64,000 nucleotides of DNA from Roseitalea sp. (GCA_017642895.1 JAEPON010000003.1:186001-250000), one strand, 5' to 3'; numbered from the stretch's first letter, positions 24,894-33,497 are shown. Numbers and translations are program-made. The notes: generated by a model not told the origin, from the sequence alone.

Positions 24894-25805
24894 CTATTGT
24901 CCGGCCGTGAGCGGCGGCGTGCCCTGCGCGCCCTGGAAGAACTCGAAGAACTCCGAATTGGGCGACAGAACCATCGTCGTCCCGCCATCCTGGAGCGCCC
25001 GCTCATAGGCGATCATCGAACGGTAGAATTCGAAGAACTCCGGATCGCGCGAGAAGGCATCGGCGAAGATGCGGTTGCGTTCCGCATCGCCCTCACCGCG
25101 CAGAATCTCCGATTCGCGCCGCGCCTCGGAGAGGATCTCGACGACCTGGCGGTCGGCCACCGCGCGGATGCGCTGGGCGTTCTCGCGGCCGCGCGCGCGC
25201 AGGCGCTCGGCTTCGGCCAGGCGCTCGGCGCTCATCCGGTCAAAGGTCTGCTGGGAGACTTCCGCCGTCAGGTCGGTGCGCACGATCCGCACATCGTCGA
25301 TCGTCAGGCCGAGCTGCTGGGCGTCGGGGCGCAGAAGGTCGCGCACCTCGCGCATCATTTCGGCGCGCTCTTCGGACAGCGCCGCCTCGAAGCCGCGCAG
25401 ACCGTAGACCCGGCGCAAGGCGGCGTCGAAACGCGTGCGCAGACGGGCGGCCGCCGAGTTGAGGTCACCGGAGACCTGCTCGCGGAACCGCCGCGCATCG
25501 GTGATCTGGAAGGTCAGGAAGGCATCGACCTCGTAGAACCGGCCGCCGGACACCTGCACGGGTGGCGTGTCGACCAGATCGAGCCGCAACACGCGGTCCT
25601 CAATGATCTGCACGGTGTCGAAGCCCGCAAAGGTGAACGGCGCCTTGAAATAGAGGCCTGGCTCGGTCTTCACGTCCTGGATTTCGCCGAAGCGCAGCAC
25701 GATCGCCTGTTGGCGCTCGTTGACGACGAAGATCGACGCGTAGATCAGGACGAGGATGAGGCCCAGAAGAAAGGCGATGATCGGGATACGGTTGCCTGCA
25801 AACAT
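24894..25805 (-). CDS. hflC: FtsH protease modulator HflC (SPFH/prohibitin family)
   Basis: The 303-residue chain has one N-terminal membrane anchor (residues 6-27) and a periplasmic SPFH domain with VNERQQAIVLRFGEI. A long helical part includes RGRENAQRIRAVADRQV and the family ending YRSMIAYERAL. HflC forms a large cage with HflK around FtsH and restrains its proteolysis. Its ATG shares one base with the hflK stop (TAATG), showing translational coupling. Confidence 0.96.
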   Translation of the reverse strand: MFAGNRIPIIAFLLGLILVLIYASIFVVNERQQAIVLRFGEIQDVKTEPGLYFKAPFTFAGFDTVQIIEDRVLRLDLVDTPPVQVSGGRFYEVDAFLTFQITDARRFREQVSGDLNSAAARLRTRFDAALRRVYGLRGFEAALSEERAEMMREVRDLLRPDAQQLGLTIDDVRIVRTDLTAEVSQQTFDRMSAERLAEAERLRARGRENAQRIRAVADRQVVEILSEARRESEILRGEGDAERNRIFADAFSRDPEFFEFYRSMIAYERALQDGGTTMVLSPNSEFFEFFQGAQGTPPLTAGQ

Positions 25806-26959
25806 TACTGGGTCACTCCGTCCTGCGCGGCCGTCTGCCGGCGGTTCTGGATCTCGGGCAGCGGCAGGTAGGGCACGACGCCACTGCCACTGCCTTGCTC
25901 GTCGAGGATCACCTTGTTGGAATTGCCCAGCACGCCTTCCATCGTCTCCAGGAACAGGCGCTTGCGCGTCACGTCGGGCGCCAGGCGATACTGGTCGTAG
26001 ATCGAGATGAAGCGCTGCGCCTCACCTTCGGCTTCCTGCACGACCTGGGTCGCATAGGCGGCGGCATCCTCGCGGATTTGCGCCGCTTCACCGCGGGCCT
26101 GGCCAAGCTGCTGGTTCGAATACTGGTTGGCTTCCTCGCGGAACCGGTCCTCGTCCTGCTCGGCGCGCTGGACTTCCTCGAACGCGTCGGCCACCTCGCG
26201 CGGCGGCGCGGCGTCCTCGATCGAAACGGTGTTGATCTGGATGCCGGCGCCATAGCTGTCGAGCGTCATCTGCATCGACGTGCGCACCTCGTCGGCGATC
26301 GCCGCGCGGTTGTCGCGGAAGACGTCCTGCGCCGGACGGCGGCCGACAATTTCACGCATCGCGCTTTCGGCGACCTGCCGCACCGCATCGTCGGGACCGG
26401 CCACGTTGAACAGGTACGACCGCGGATCGATCACCGAATAAAGGACCGAGAACTGCACATCGACGATGTTCTGGTCGCCCGACAGCATCAGCCCGTTCGA
26501 ACCGCCCCGGCCTGTGCCGGCGCCCACCTGGATCTGCTTTTCGACGATCTGCACCTTTTCGACCGTCTCGACCGGCCAGAAATGGAAATGCAGTCCCGGC
26601 TCGGACAATTCGGCCTTGGGCTTGCCGAACAAAAGTTCGACCGCGCGTTCGTCGGTGTCGACCTGGTAGAACGCCTGAAGCGCATAGAGCACCAGCGCGC
26701 CGACCACCAACAGGCCGATCAGCGCCCGGCCACCGCCACCGCCGCCGCCCGGAAGGGCGCGCTTCAGACGGTCCTGGCCCTGGCGGATAATGTCCTCGAG
26801 GTCCGGCGGCTGGCCGCCGCCACCCGGACGGTTGGGCCCGCGCGGCCCCTGCCCCCACGGGCCGCCGCCATTGCCGCCACCGCCACCCCAGGGGCCGCCA
26901 TTCTTGTCGCCGCCGCCGCCCCAAGGGCCGCCGCCGCCATTCTGATTGCTCCAGGGCAT
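25805..26959 (-). CDS. hflK: FtsH protease modulator HflK (SPFH/prohibitin family)
   Basis: The 384-residue protein starts with a Gly/Asn/Pro-rich cytosolic tail (about 60 residues of GGGPWGGGG-like repeats). One membrane helix follows near residue 80, then the SPFH domain with TDERAVELLFGKP and a long coiled-coil with AQIREDAAAYATQVVQEAEG. The Gly-rich tail is typical of alphaproteobacterial HflK. The start at 26959 has GAGG six bases upstream, which rules out the 16-residue longer frame. First gene of hflK-hflC-DUF2065. Confidence 0.96.
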   Translation of the reverse strand: MPWSNQNGGGGPWGGGGDKNGGPWGGGGGNGGGPWGQGPRGPNRPGGGGQPPDLEDIIRQGQDRLKRALPGGGGGGGRALIGLLVVGALVLYALQAFYQVDTDERAVELLFGKPKAELSEPGLHFHFWPVETVEKVQIVEKQIQVGAGTGRGGSNGLMLSGDQNIVDVQFSVLYSVIDPRSYLFNVAGPDDAVRQVAESAMREIVGRRPAQDVFRDNRAAIADEVRTSMQMTLDSYGAGIQINTVSIEDAAPPREVADAFEEVQRAEQDEDRFREEANQYSNQQLGQARGEAAQIREDAAAYATQVVQEAEGEAQRFISIYDQYRLAPDVTRKRLFLETMEGVLGNSNKVILDEQGSGSGVVPYLPLPEIQNRRQTAAQDGVTQ

Positions 26960-27183
26960 CCAAAACCTCGCGATACGAAAAAACAAGGCGTTGAGCCGAA
27001 AGGCCAAACGCGCTCCGTAAAAACGTTATAGGAACGCGCCCCTGCCCTTTCAACGAAAACCGGAGCGAAATCGGCATGGCCCGGTGCGGCCAAAACGCCG
27101 ACGATTGACCAATGATGGCTGCTTGCCGATTCTTTCCCAGCGTTGATAGTATCAATCAGCAGGCGGTCTGGGTTGAACAATTC

Positions 27184-27642
27184 ATGGAAACGACAAAGAC
27201 CATCATTGTAAGTGTTGTCAGTGCCGCGTTGGGTTCTGCAGCGACCATTGCGGTCGGCTTGTTTGGTTATTGGAACACTGACCGCTCGCACGACATAGAG
27301 ATGGTTCGGATTTCTTTGTCTATCCTGGGTGGAGAAAACAAGGATACGTCTCTGAACGGTCGACGGTTTGCCCTGCGCGCACTCGAAAAGTACGCCGGCG
27401 TAGAGATTCCGTCTGACGAGTTCAACGACTGGGCGGCCACGGGCACGATACCAATTATAACAAGCGGTGGCTCGCCCGAGAGCCCGTTCATAGACGGCAT
27501 GCCCCGGTTCTGGAACATGACCTCCAATCCAGATTCAATGCGCGAGCTTTTGAGTGCGCTAGGCTACACATCAGATCAGGTCGAGGCCGCTGTCGGCGCC
27601 TACCTTAGGGGTGAAACCTTGACACCCAAACCCGACGAGTAG
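27184..27642 (+). CDS. Orphan single-pass membrane protein
   Basis: I do not recognise this 152-residue protein. An N-terminal hydrophobic helix (IIVSVVSAALGSAATIAVGLF, about residues 6-26) is followed by WNTDRSHDIEMVRISLSIL. A soluble acidic domain comes next, with GRRFALRALEKYAGVEI and a Pro-rich tail. The base composition is lower in GC than the flanking hflK and TRAP genes, suggesting acquisition. The start is uncertain (ATG at 27112 also possible), and neither has a strong ribosome-binding site. It lies at the left edge of an accessory block that extends to about 31,930. Confidence 0.6.
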   Translation: METTKTIIVSVVSAALGSAATIAVGLFGYWNTDRSHDIEMVRISLSILGGENKDTSLNGRRFALRALEKYAGVEIPSDEFNDWAATGTIPIITSGGSPESPFIDGMPRFWNMTSNPDSMRELLSALGYTSDQVEAAVGAYLRGETLTPKPDE

Positions 27643-27738
27643 CCGCCCGCGCGATCCGAAAATCCGTGACTTGCGCGACGACGCAACCATATAGTGCACC
27701 GTGCGCGTTGCGCGCCAAGTGTCAATTGGGAGGTAGGC

Positions 27739-28764
27739 ATGACATTCATCTCACGCAGAACCTTTGTTTCTGCCACGCTCGCCGCAGGGCTCGCGCTGGG
27801 CTCGGCGACCGGCGCATTCGCGCAGGAAGCGCGCAACTATATTCTGGCGACCGCATCGACCGGCGGCACCTATTATCCGGTCGGCGTTGCCATCTCGACG
27901 CTGACCAAGGTGCGCCTCGAACCCGGGCAGAAGATCGGCATGAGCGCCATTTCTTCGGCAGGGTCCGGCGAGAACGTCCGTCTGATTCGCGAGGGCGAGG
28001 CGCAGTTCGCCATCCTTCAGGGCCTGTTCGGCTATTATGCGGCAACCGGCACCGGCCCGGTGGAAGCCGACGGACCGCAGGAGCATCTGCGCTCGGTCTC
28101 CATGCTGTGGCAGAATGTCGAGCACTTCATCATCGCCTCGGATCGCGTCGAAAGCGGCACCGTATCGGACGTGCTGGCGCTGAAGGGCGAAGCGATGGCC
28201 ATGGGCCGGCAGAACTCCGGCACGATCGGCTCTAACCGCACGATCCTTTCAGGCTTCGATGTGGACATGGACAATGAATATGAACTGGTCTTCGGCGGCT
28301 ACGGACCAAGCGCCGAGGCGGTCCAGAACGGCCAGGCCGTCGGCATGTCGACGCCAGCCGGCGTGCCCGTCGGCGCGGTCACACAACTCTTTTCGGCCGC
28401 CGGCGACCGGGTGACGCTTTTGTCGTTCACACCCGAGGAAATCGAGATGGCCGATGGCGGACGTGGCCTCTGGACGGAATACACGATCGCCGGCGGCACC
28501 TATCCGGGCATAGACGATGACGTGACAACCATCGCTCAGCCCAATTTCCTGGCGACCCACGCCGACATTGCCGAAGAGGATGTCTACCAGATCACCAAGA
28601 CCATGTATGAGAACCTGCCCTTCCTGCAGGCGATCCATCCGGCGACCAAGGCCATGGCGCTGGAGCGCGCGATTGCCGGCCTGCCCGTGCCGCTGCATCC
28701 GGGCGCGGCGCGCTTTTACACCGAACAGGGTCTGGAAATCCCCGACAGCCTGATGGCGCAGTAA
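27739..28764 (+). CDS. TAXI-family TRAP transporter solute-binding protein
   Basis: The 341-residue periplasmic protein has a Tat-like signal with SRRTFV at residues 5-10, a hydrophobic stretch and a cut near GAFAQ. The mature start carries ILATASTGGTYYPVG, the hallmark glycine-rich segment of TAXI binding proteins, and later MGRQNSGTIGSNRTIL. It captures an organic anion for the fused permease encoded 63 bases downstream; the substrate is not predictable. GGGAGG lies 5 bases before the ATG. Confidence 0.93.
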   Translation: MTFISRRTFVSATLAAGLALGSATGAFAQEARNYILATASTGGTYYPVGVAISTLTKVRLEPGQKIGMSAISSAGSGENVRLIREGEAQFAILQGLFGYYAATGTGPVEADGPQEHLRSVSMLWQNVEHFIIASDRVESGTVSDVLALKGEAMAMGRQNSGTIGSNRTILSGFDVDMDNEYELVFGGYGPSAEAVQNGQAVGMSTPAGVPVGAVTQLFSAAGDRVTLLSFTPEEIEMADGGRGLWTEYTIAGGTYPGIDDDVTTIAQPNFLATHADIAEEDVYQITKTMYENLPFLQAIHPATKAMALERAIAGLPVPLHPGAARFYTEQGLEIPDSLMAQ

Positions 28765-28827
28765 CGGCGCTTGCGGCGGGTGCGCCCCGTGCCCGCCGCT
28801 CCGTTTCCCTGATCCGCCGGTGACCTG

Positions 28828-30930
28828 ATGCGCGCCGACACCATCCAGCAGACGCGCAGCCCTTCGCTGTTCGAGCGGCGCGGTCTGTCGCTTGCAGCGC
28901 TGATTGTCGGCGTCACCATCTCGCTCGCCCATATCTGGATGAACTCGTTCGGCAATGTGTCGACGATCCACCAGAACGGCTTCCACTTTGCCGGGTTTGC
29001 GCTTTTGTGCGCGCTGGTGACCCCGCTGGTCCAGAAGGGCTGGGCCGAGCGTCCGCTGTTTCGCGCAGTCGACATCGCCTTCGGCGCCATTGTCGCCTTC
29101 GCCGCACTCTGGGTGGTCAATGCGGAAAGCGCCATTTACGACCGGGGCGTGCGGCTGATCTGGTCGGACTGGCTGGCAGGGAGCCTGTGCATCATCGGCG
29201 TGCTTGAATACACACGCCGCACCACCGGCTGGATCATCCCCTTCCTGATCCTCGCTTCGCTCACCTATATCGTCTGGTGGGGGCAATATGTGCCCGGCGT
29301 CTTCCGCTTTGGCGGCCTGTCGCCCGAAACAATCATGTTCCGCGCCATGTATGGCGACGACGCCATGTTCGGCACGATCGCCCGCATCTCGTCGACCTTT
29401 GTCTTCATGTTCATCCTGTTCGGCGCGTTTCTTCTCAAATCCGGCGCCGGCGATTTCATCGTTGATGTCTCCCGGGTCGTCGCCGGCCGTTTCATCGGCG
29501 GGCCGGGCTTCGTCGCGGTCATGGCCTCAGGCCTGACCGGCACCATCTCCGGCTCCGCCGTCGCCAACACCGCGTCCACCGGCGTGATCACCATTCCCCT
29601 GATGAAGCGGGCGGGCTTTCCCAAGCACTTTGCCGGCGGCGTGGAGGCCGCCTCGTCGACGGGCGGCCAGTTGATGCCGCCGATCATGGGCGCCGGCGCC
29701 TTCGTCATGGCGTCCTTCACCCAGATTCCCTACACCACCATCGTCACCGTCTCGATCCTGCCGGCAATCCTCTATTTCGCCACCGTCGGCTTTTTCGTGC
29801 GCATCGAGGCCAAGCGCTCCAATGCCACCGCGCTGGCCGAAGAGGACGGGCCGGGCTTCTGGGAGGTGTTCCGCCGCGGCGGGCCGCCCTTCGTCCTGCC
29901 GGTCGGCCTCCTGATCGGGCTTCTGGTCTATGGCTATACGCCCACCTATGCGGCGGGATTTGCGATCCTGACCTGCATCGCCGCCTCGTGGCTGACGCCC
30001 AACCGGATGGGGCCGACGAAGATCATCGAGGCGCTGGAACTGGGCGCCCGCAACATGATCATGACCGGCATCCTTTTGTGCGGTGTCGGGTTGATCGTCA
30101 ACGTCATCACAACGGCGGGCATCGGCAACACCTTCTCGCTGATGATCGCCCAATGGTCCGACGGCTCGCTGATCATCGCCATCGTGCTGGTCGCGCTGGC
30201 CTCGCTCGTCCTCGGCATGGGCCTGCCGGTCACCGCCGCCTATATCGTCCTCGGCACGCTTTCGGCGCCGGCGCTGAACCAGCTCATCCTCGAAGGCCAG
30301 ACGGTCGAACTGATCGCCGCCGGGCAACTGCCCGAAACGGCGAAAGCCATGTTCATGATCGCCGTGCCCGACCAGATCGCAGGGCTCGCAGCACCCATGC
30401 CGATGGCCGAGGCGCGCGCGATCGTCGATGCGATCCCGCCCGAACTGATGCTGCAGGTCTACGATCTGGCCTTCGATCCGGCGGCGCTGACCCTCGCTTT
30501 GTTATCCGCCCACATGATCATCTTCTGGCTGAGCCAGGATTCAAACGTCACCCCGCCGGTGTGCCTTGCCGCCTTCACCGCCGCGGCGATCGCCGAGTCG
30601 CCGCCGATGAAGACCGGCGTCGCCGCCTGGAAGGTGGCCAAGGGGCTCTATTTCGTCCCGCTCCTTTTTGCCTATACGCCCTTCCTGTCAGGCAACTGGC
30701 CGGAAATGCTGGAGATCTTTGCCTTCGCCCTGCCCGGCCTTTGGGCGGTTTCCGCCGCCATCCAGGGCCATTGGGAAAACCGGCTCAACCCGATCGAACG
30801 CATCTTGGTCCTCGCCGTCGGCGCAACGCTGATGTGGCCGATCGGCGGTCTGGTGCATCTGGCAGCGCTCGGAGCGTTCGTGGCGCTGTTCTGGTGGAAT
30901 GTGCGGAAGGGGCAGACGGCGGCGGCATGA
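28828..30930 (+). CDS. TRAP transporter fused permease (DctQ-DctM type)
   Basis: The 700-residue membrane protein joins the small four-helix part (residues about 20-190) to the large DctM channel part, with SGLTGTISGSAVANTASTG and VEAASSTGGQLMPPIMGAGAF near residues 230-290. Such fusions are the rule in TAXI-type TRAP systems, which use a Na+ or H+ gradient. It ends with NVRKGQTAAA. About 200 bases downstream lies a diverged copy of its last 30 codons. Confidence 0.95.
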   Translation: MRADTIQQTRSPSLFERRGLSLAALIVGVTISLAHIWMNSFGNVSTIHQNGFHFAGFALLCALVTPLVQKGWAERPLFRAVDIAFGAIVAFAALWVVNAESAIYDRGVRLIWSDWLAGSLCIIGVLEYTRRTTGWIIPFLILASLTYIVWWGQYVPGVFRFGGLSPETIMFRAMYGDDAMFGTIARISSTFVFMFILFGAFLLKSGAGDFIVDVSRVVAGRFIGGPGFVAVMASGLTGTISGSAVANTASTGVITIPLMKRAGFPKHFAGGVEAASSTGGQLMPPIMGAGAFVMASFTQIPYTTIVTVSILPAILYFATVGFFVRIEAKRSNATALAEEDGPGFWEVFRRGGPPFVLPVGLLIGLLVYGYTPTYAAGFAILTCIAASWLTPNRMGPTKIIEALELGARNMIMTGILLCGVGLIVNVITTAGIGNTFSLMIAQWSDGSLIIAIVLVALASLVLGMGLPVTAAYIVLGTLSAPALNQLILEGQTVELIAAGQLPETAKAMFMIAVPDQIAGLAAPMPMAEARAIVDAIPPELMLQVYDLAFDPAALTLALLSAHMIIFWLSQDSNVTPPVCLAAFTAAAIAESPPMKTGVAAWKVAKGLYFVPLLFAYTPFLSGNWPEMLEIFAFALPGLWAVSAAIQGHWENRLNPIERILVLAVGATLMWPIGGLVHLAALGAFVALFWWNVRKGQTAAA

Positions 30931-30949
30931 GCGTTGGCGCAGCGCTCTC

Positions 30950-31054
30950 CACCCTCCGCAATACCCAATACACCCTCCGCCATGCCAAACACGCCATCCG
31001 TGACCCCAAACATACCCTCCGTCATCGCCAACCTACTCTCCGTCATCCCTGTGA
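30950..31054. repeat. 21-bp imperfect tandem repeat, five units
   Basis: Five 21-base units starting at 30950, 30971, 30992, 31013 and 31034 share the core ACCCTCCGNCAT. The first two read CACCCTCCGCAATACCCAAT and CACCCTCCGCCATGCCAAAC plus one base each. A period of 21 keeps one reading frame (TPSAMPN-like heptads), but no start signal or protein is supported. The last unit runs into a perfect palindrome. Confidence 0.75.
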
Positions 31055-31070
31055 CAAGCACAGGGATGAC
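31042..31070. repeat. Perfect 12-bp stem palindrome
   Basis: GTCATCCCTGTG and CACAGGGATGAC are separated by ACAAG. This type of hairpin (GTCATCCCTGTG...) is a frequent dispersed intergenic element in alphaproteobacteria. There is no T-run, so a terminator role is unlikely. Confidence 0.7.
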
Positions 31071-31132
31071 GGGGTATCGGAGACGCCTCGGTGCTTTGTT
31101 CTGCCCAAATGGAGCGACACTCGACCGCCTTT

Positions 31133-31261
31133 GGCGCAACGCTGATGTGTCCCATCGGCGGCCTGGTGCATCTCGTGGCGCTGGGCGCGTTCGTCGGGCT
31201 GTTCTGGTGGAATGTGCGGAAGGGCAGCGGGGTGGCCCGGTCAGTCACATTGGAAAAATGA
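31133..31261 (+). pseudogene. Relic of a second TRAP permease 3' end
   Basis: From 31133 to about 31222 the frame encodes TLMCPIGGLVHLVALGAF and LFWWNVRKG, matching the last 30 residues of the TRAP permease (TLMWPIGGLVHLAALGAF). Six codons differ synonymously and three change the residue (W/C, A/V, A/G). After that the match is lost, and the frame runs into an unrelated tail and a TGA at 31261. Nothing of the rest of the gene is present. It lies just before the higBA operators. Confidence 0.75.
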
Positions 31262-31269
31262 TCCGGAAC

Positions 31270-31320
31270 GTATCATCGAATGATACTGTTTCCTTGCCAC
31301 TTGGTATCACCCCATGATAC
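31270..31320. promoter_or_regulatory. Two HigA-type operators
   Basis: GTATCAT-CGA-ATGATAC (31270-31286) is a perfect 7-3-7 inverted repeat. GTATCAC-CCC-ATGATAC (31304-31320) repeats the same architecture with one mismatch. Centres are 34 bases apart, about three helical turns, and the second site ends 12 bases before higB. Two such sites suit cooperative autorepression by HigA. Confidence 0.75.
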
Positions 31321-31332
31321 AAGCCTGACGCC

Positions 31333-31614
31333 ATGATCGTCGGTTACCGGGACAAGCGCACCGAGACCGTTGCCTCACGCAAGTGCCCCAAAGGGTTTCC
31401 GGCCGATGTCTTCAAGGTGGCCTATCGCAAGCTCGCCATGCTCGAAGCCGCCGTGGTTCTGGATGATCTTCGGTCTCCGCCGGGCAATCGCTTGGAGGCG
31501 CTCAAGGGCGACCGCAAGGGGCAACATTCGGTGCGGATCAACGACCAGTGGCGCATCTGCTTTGTCTGGACAGAGCGTGGACCGGACCGGGTCGAGATCG
31601 TTGACTATCACTAG
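31333..31614 (+). CDS. higB: Type II toxin, RelE/ParE family, HigB-like
   Basis: The 93-residue toxin has the HigB pattern: LEAAVVLDDLRSPPGNRLEALKG in the middle and HSVRINDQWRICFVW plus the C-terminal VEIVDYH. HigB cleaves mRNA on translating ribosomes. Toxin-first order, with the antitoxin 9 bases downstream, is typical of higBA. Two matching inverted repeats upstream form the operator. Confidence 0.93.
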   Translation: MIVGYRDKRTETVASRKCPKGFPADVFKVAYRKLAMLEAAVVLDDLRSPPGNRLEALKGDRKGQHSVRINDQWRICFVWTERGPDRVEIVDYH

Positions 31615-31623
31615 GAGCAAGAC

Positions 31624-31932
31624 ATGCTGAACCAGGTCGCAACCGCCCCCTCCCCTGCCGTTCACCCGGGCGAAGTGCTGCGTGAGGAATATCTCGTGCC
31701 CTATCGGATGAGCGCCTATCAGCTTGCCAAGGCGATTAAGGTGCCGCGCACGCGCGTCGAGCGGATCGCCAAGGAACAGACCGGCGTGACGTCCGACACG
31801 GCGCTACGGCTGGCGCGCTTTTTTGGCACCTCATCGCAGTTCTGGATGAACTTGCAGTCGAACCATGATCTCGCCCGCGCACGCCAGAACGTGGCGCTGG
31901 ACGAGATCGAGCCGCTGTTACAATCAGGGTGA
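31624..31932 (+). CDS. higA: Type II antitoxin HigA (XRE-family)
   Basis: The 102-residue helix-turn-helix protein has the HigA hallmark HPGEVLREEYL near residue 14. The Xre fold follows (YQLAKAIKVPRTRVERIAK, TSDTALRLARFFGTSSQFWMNLQ). It neutralises HigB and should bind the palindromes before higB. It converges on folA with 18 bases between stops. Confidence 0.95.
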   Translation: MLNQVATAPSPAVHPGEVLREEYLVPYRMSAYQLAKAIKVPRTRVERIAKEQTGVTSDTALRLARFFGTSSQFWMNLQSNHDLARARQNVALDEIEPLLQSG

Positions 31933-31950
31933 CGGTCGGAGAATCCGCCC

Positions 31951-32499
31951 TCACGCCCTCTCCCACACGACATACCGTGTCGCATGGCTGTCCTTCTCCC
32001 CGGCCGGTACGGCTTCTTCATGCATTGCCTCCCAAACGTCCGGGTCGATCGCCGGAAACAGTGTGTCGCCCTCGATCTCCGCCTCGACATGGGTGACATG
32101 CAGCACATCGGCCAGCGCCATGGCCTGCGCGTAGATCTGCCCGCCGCCAGCGATAAAGATCGTGTTCGGTGCTGCGGCGTCGGGATCGGCTGGATCGGGC
32201 TCGAAGCTTTCGAGATGCGCGGTTGCCAGTTCCAGCGCCGCGCCGAGAGAACCCACGGCCAGCGCCCCGTCCGCCTGCCAGTCGTGATCGCGGGTCACGA
32301 CGATGTTCAGCCGGCCCGGCAGCGGCCTGCCGACGCTGTCAAACGTCTTGCGCCCTATGATCACCGGATGGCCCAGCGTCAGCGCCTTGAAGCGTTTCAG
32401 ATCGATCGACAGGCGCCAGGGCATGTCCCCGTCGCGGCCGATCACGCCGTTTGCCGCCACCGCGACGATGACGGCAATGACCGGCGCATCCGCCGCCAT
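31951..32499 (-). CDS. folA: Dihydrofolate reductase
   Basis: FolA reduces dihydrofolate to tetrahydrofolate with NADPH, restoring the cofactor oxidised by thymidylate synthase. The 182-residue chain begins with VIAVIVAVAANGVIGRDGDMPW (split by the usual variable residues) and contains HPVIIGRKTFDSVGRPLPGR, IFIAGGGQIY and the C-terminal EIEGDTLFP. It is the third gene of thyA-DUF4424-folA and its ATG shares a base with the preceding stop (TGATG). The start at 32499 is set by that overlap. Confidence 0.96.
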   Translation of the reverse strand: MAADAPVIAVIVAVAANGVIGRDGDMPWRLSIDLKRFKALTLGHPVIIGRKTFDSVGRPLPGRLNIVVTRDHDWQADGALAVGSLGAALELATAHLESFEPDPADPDAAAPNTIFIAGGGQIYAQAMALADVLHVTHVEAEIEGDTLFPAIDPDVWEAMHEEAVPAGEKDSHATRYVVWERA

Positions 32500-33497
32500 C
32501 AGCGCTGCGCCACGATGAACAAGACGTCGAGATCGCGCTCGGGCCAAAAGTCTTCGTAAGTCAGTTCGAACGTGGTCGGTCCGGTCTTTTCGACGCCCTC
32601 ACCGCAGAACGATACCAGATTGTCCGTCGAACCCTTGTCAACGATCAGCCGGAATGTGCGGATCGGCCCGGCCCAGTTGGCGCCGGTGGTCAGCACATAG
32701 GACAGCCACGCCTCGGTGTAGAAGGGGCCGGTTTCGAGGTTCGATGCGGCAAGGCGCCGTTCGACCCCGCTCAAAAACGGCGCGTCCATGCAATAGCGGC
32801 GCTGATAGGTCCGGTAGGTTGCGCTGCCCTCGTCTTCCATCGCAAAGAAGATGCCGGCCGCTCCGCCCGTGGCCGGCCGGTAGGTGTGGCGCACCGCAAT
32901 CTCCCTGTTGGCCGGGAAGGTCATGGTCCACCAATAGGCCGATCGCACGGTCCAGCGCGGCCACGCCGTGCCGGTTTCGGCGCCCGTCTCGTAATCGATG
33001 GCAATCTCGAGCGCGCCGCTTGCCTCGATCGCCACGCGCTGCTCGGCGGTCAGGGCCGAAATGTCGATCTCCGAGGTGCCGGCGAACGGCGCGACCGGCA
33101 GTCCGGCATCGGACAGAAGGCCGGTGATATCGACACCGCCGGCAACGATCGCGCGTTGCTGAAGGGCGGGCGTCACCAGCGCGCCATCGATCTCCACCGT
33201 GAAGCCAAGAAAATTGTCGGCCATGACGGGGATTGCCATGTCGCCATCGGTGGAAAAGGGGATATCCGGCATCGGAAAGGCGACGATCGTCTCGACATCC
33301 GCATCGCTGTTGTTTCGGAAACGATAGTCGACCCGCACTTCGTCCATGGACAGATACAGCGTCTCGCTTTCGATGGAGACGACGTCCGAACGGCCGAGCA
33401 CCAGCCCGCCCGCGCCGATCTCGGCCATCGAATCGTTGGCCGCTGCGCCGGTCAACCCCGCCAGCAGCATCATCGCTGCCATCAACAACCTGTGCAT
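32499..33497 (-). CDS. DUF4424-family secreted protein
   Basis: The 332-residue protein has a signal peptide ([20 protein letters not shown], cut before NDSMAEIG) and the DUF4424 start GGLVLGRSDVVSIESETLYL with EVRVDYRFRN. The rest is beta-rich with several aromatic patches (YWWTMTFPANREIAVRHTY). Its function is unknown to me. It is wedged between thyA and folA, sharing single bases with both (TGATG on each side), so the three proteins are translated from one message although this one is exported. Confidence 0.85.
   Translation of the reverse strand: MHRLLMAAMMLLAGLTGAAANDSMAEIGAGGLVLGRSDVVSIESETLYLSMDEVRVDYRFRNNSDADVETIVAFPMPDIPFSTDGDMAIPVMADNFLGFTVEIDGALVTPALQQRAIVAGGVDITGLLSDAGLPVAPFAGTSEIDISALTAEQRVAIEASGALEIAIDYETGAETGTAWPRWTVRSAYWWTMTFPANREIAVRHTYRPATGGAAGIFFAMEDEGSATYRTYQRRYCMDAPFLSGVERRLAASNLETGPFYTEAWLSYVLTTGANWAGPIRTFRLIVDKGSTDNLVSFCGEGVEKTGPTTFELTYEDFWPERDLDVLFIVAQR

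Noticed and set aside
30950..31054. CRISPR-like array
   Set aside because: The units are adjacent 21-bp tandem repeats without spacers, and no cas gene is near.
31042..31070. Palindrome as terminator of the TRAP operon
   Set aside because: The stem is perfect but lacks a T-run and lies over 100 bases after the stop. It fits a dispersed repeat better.
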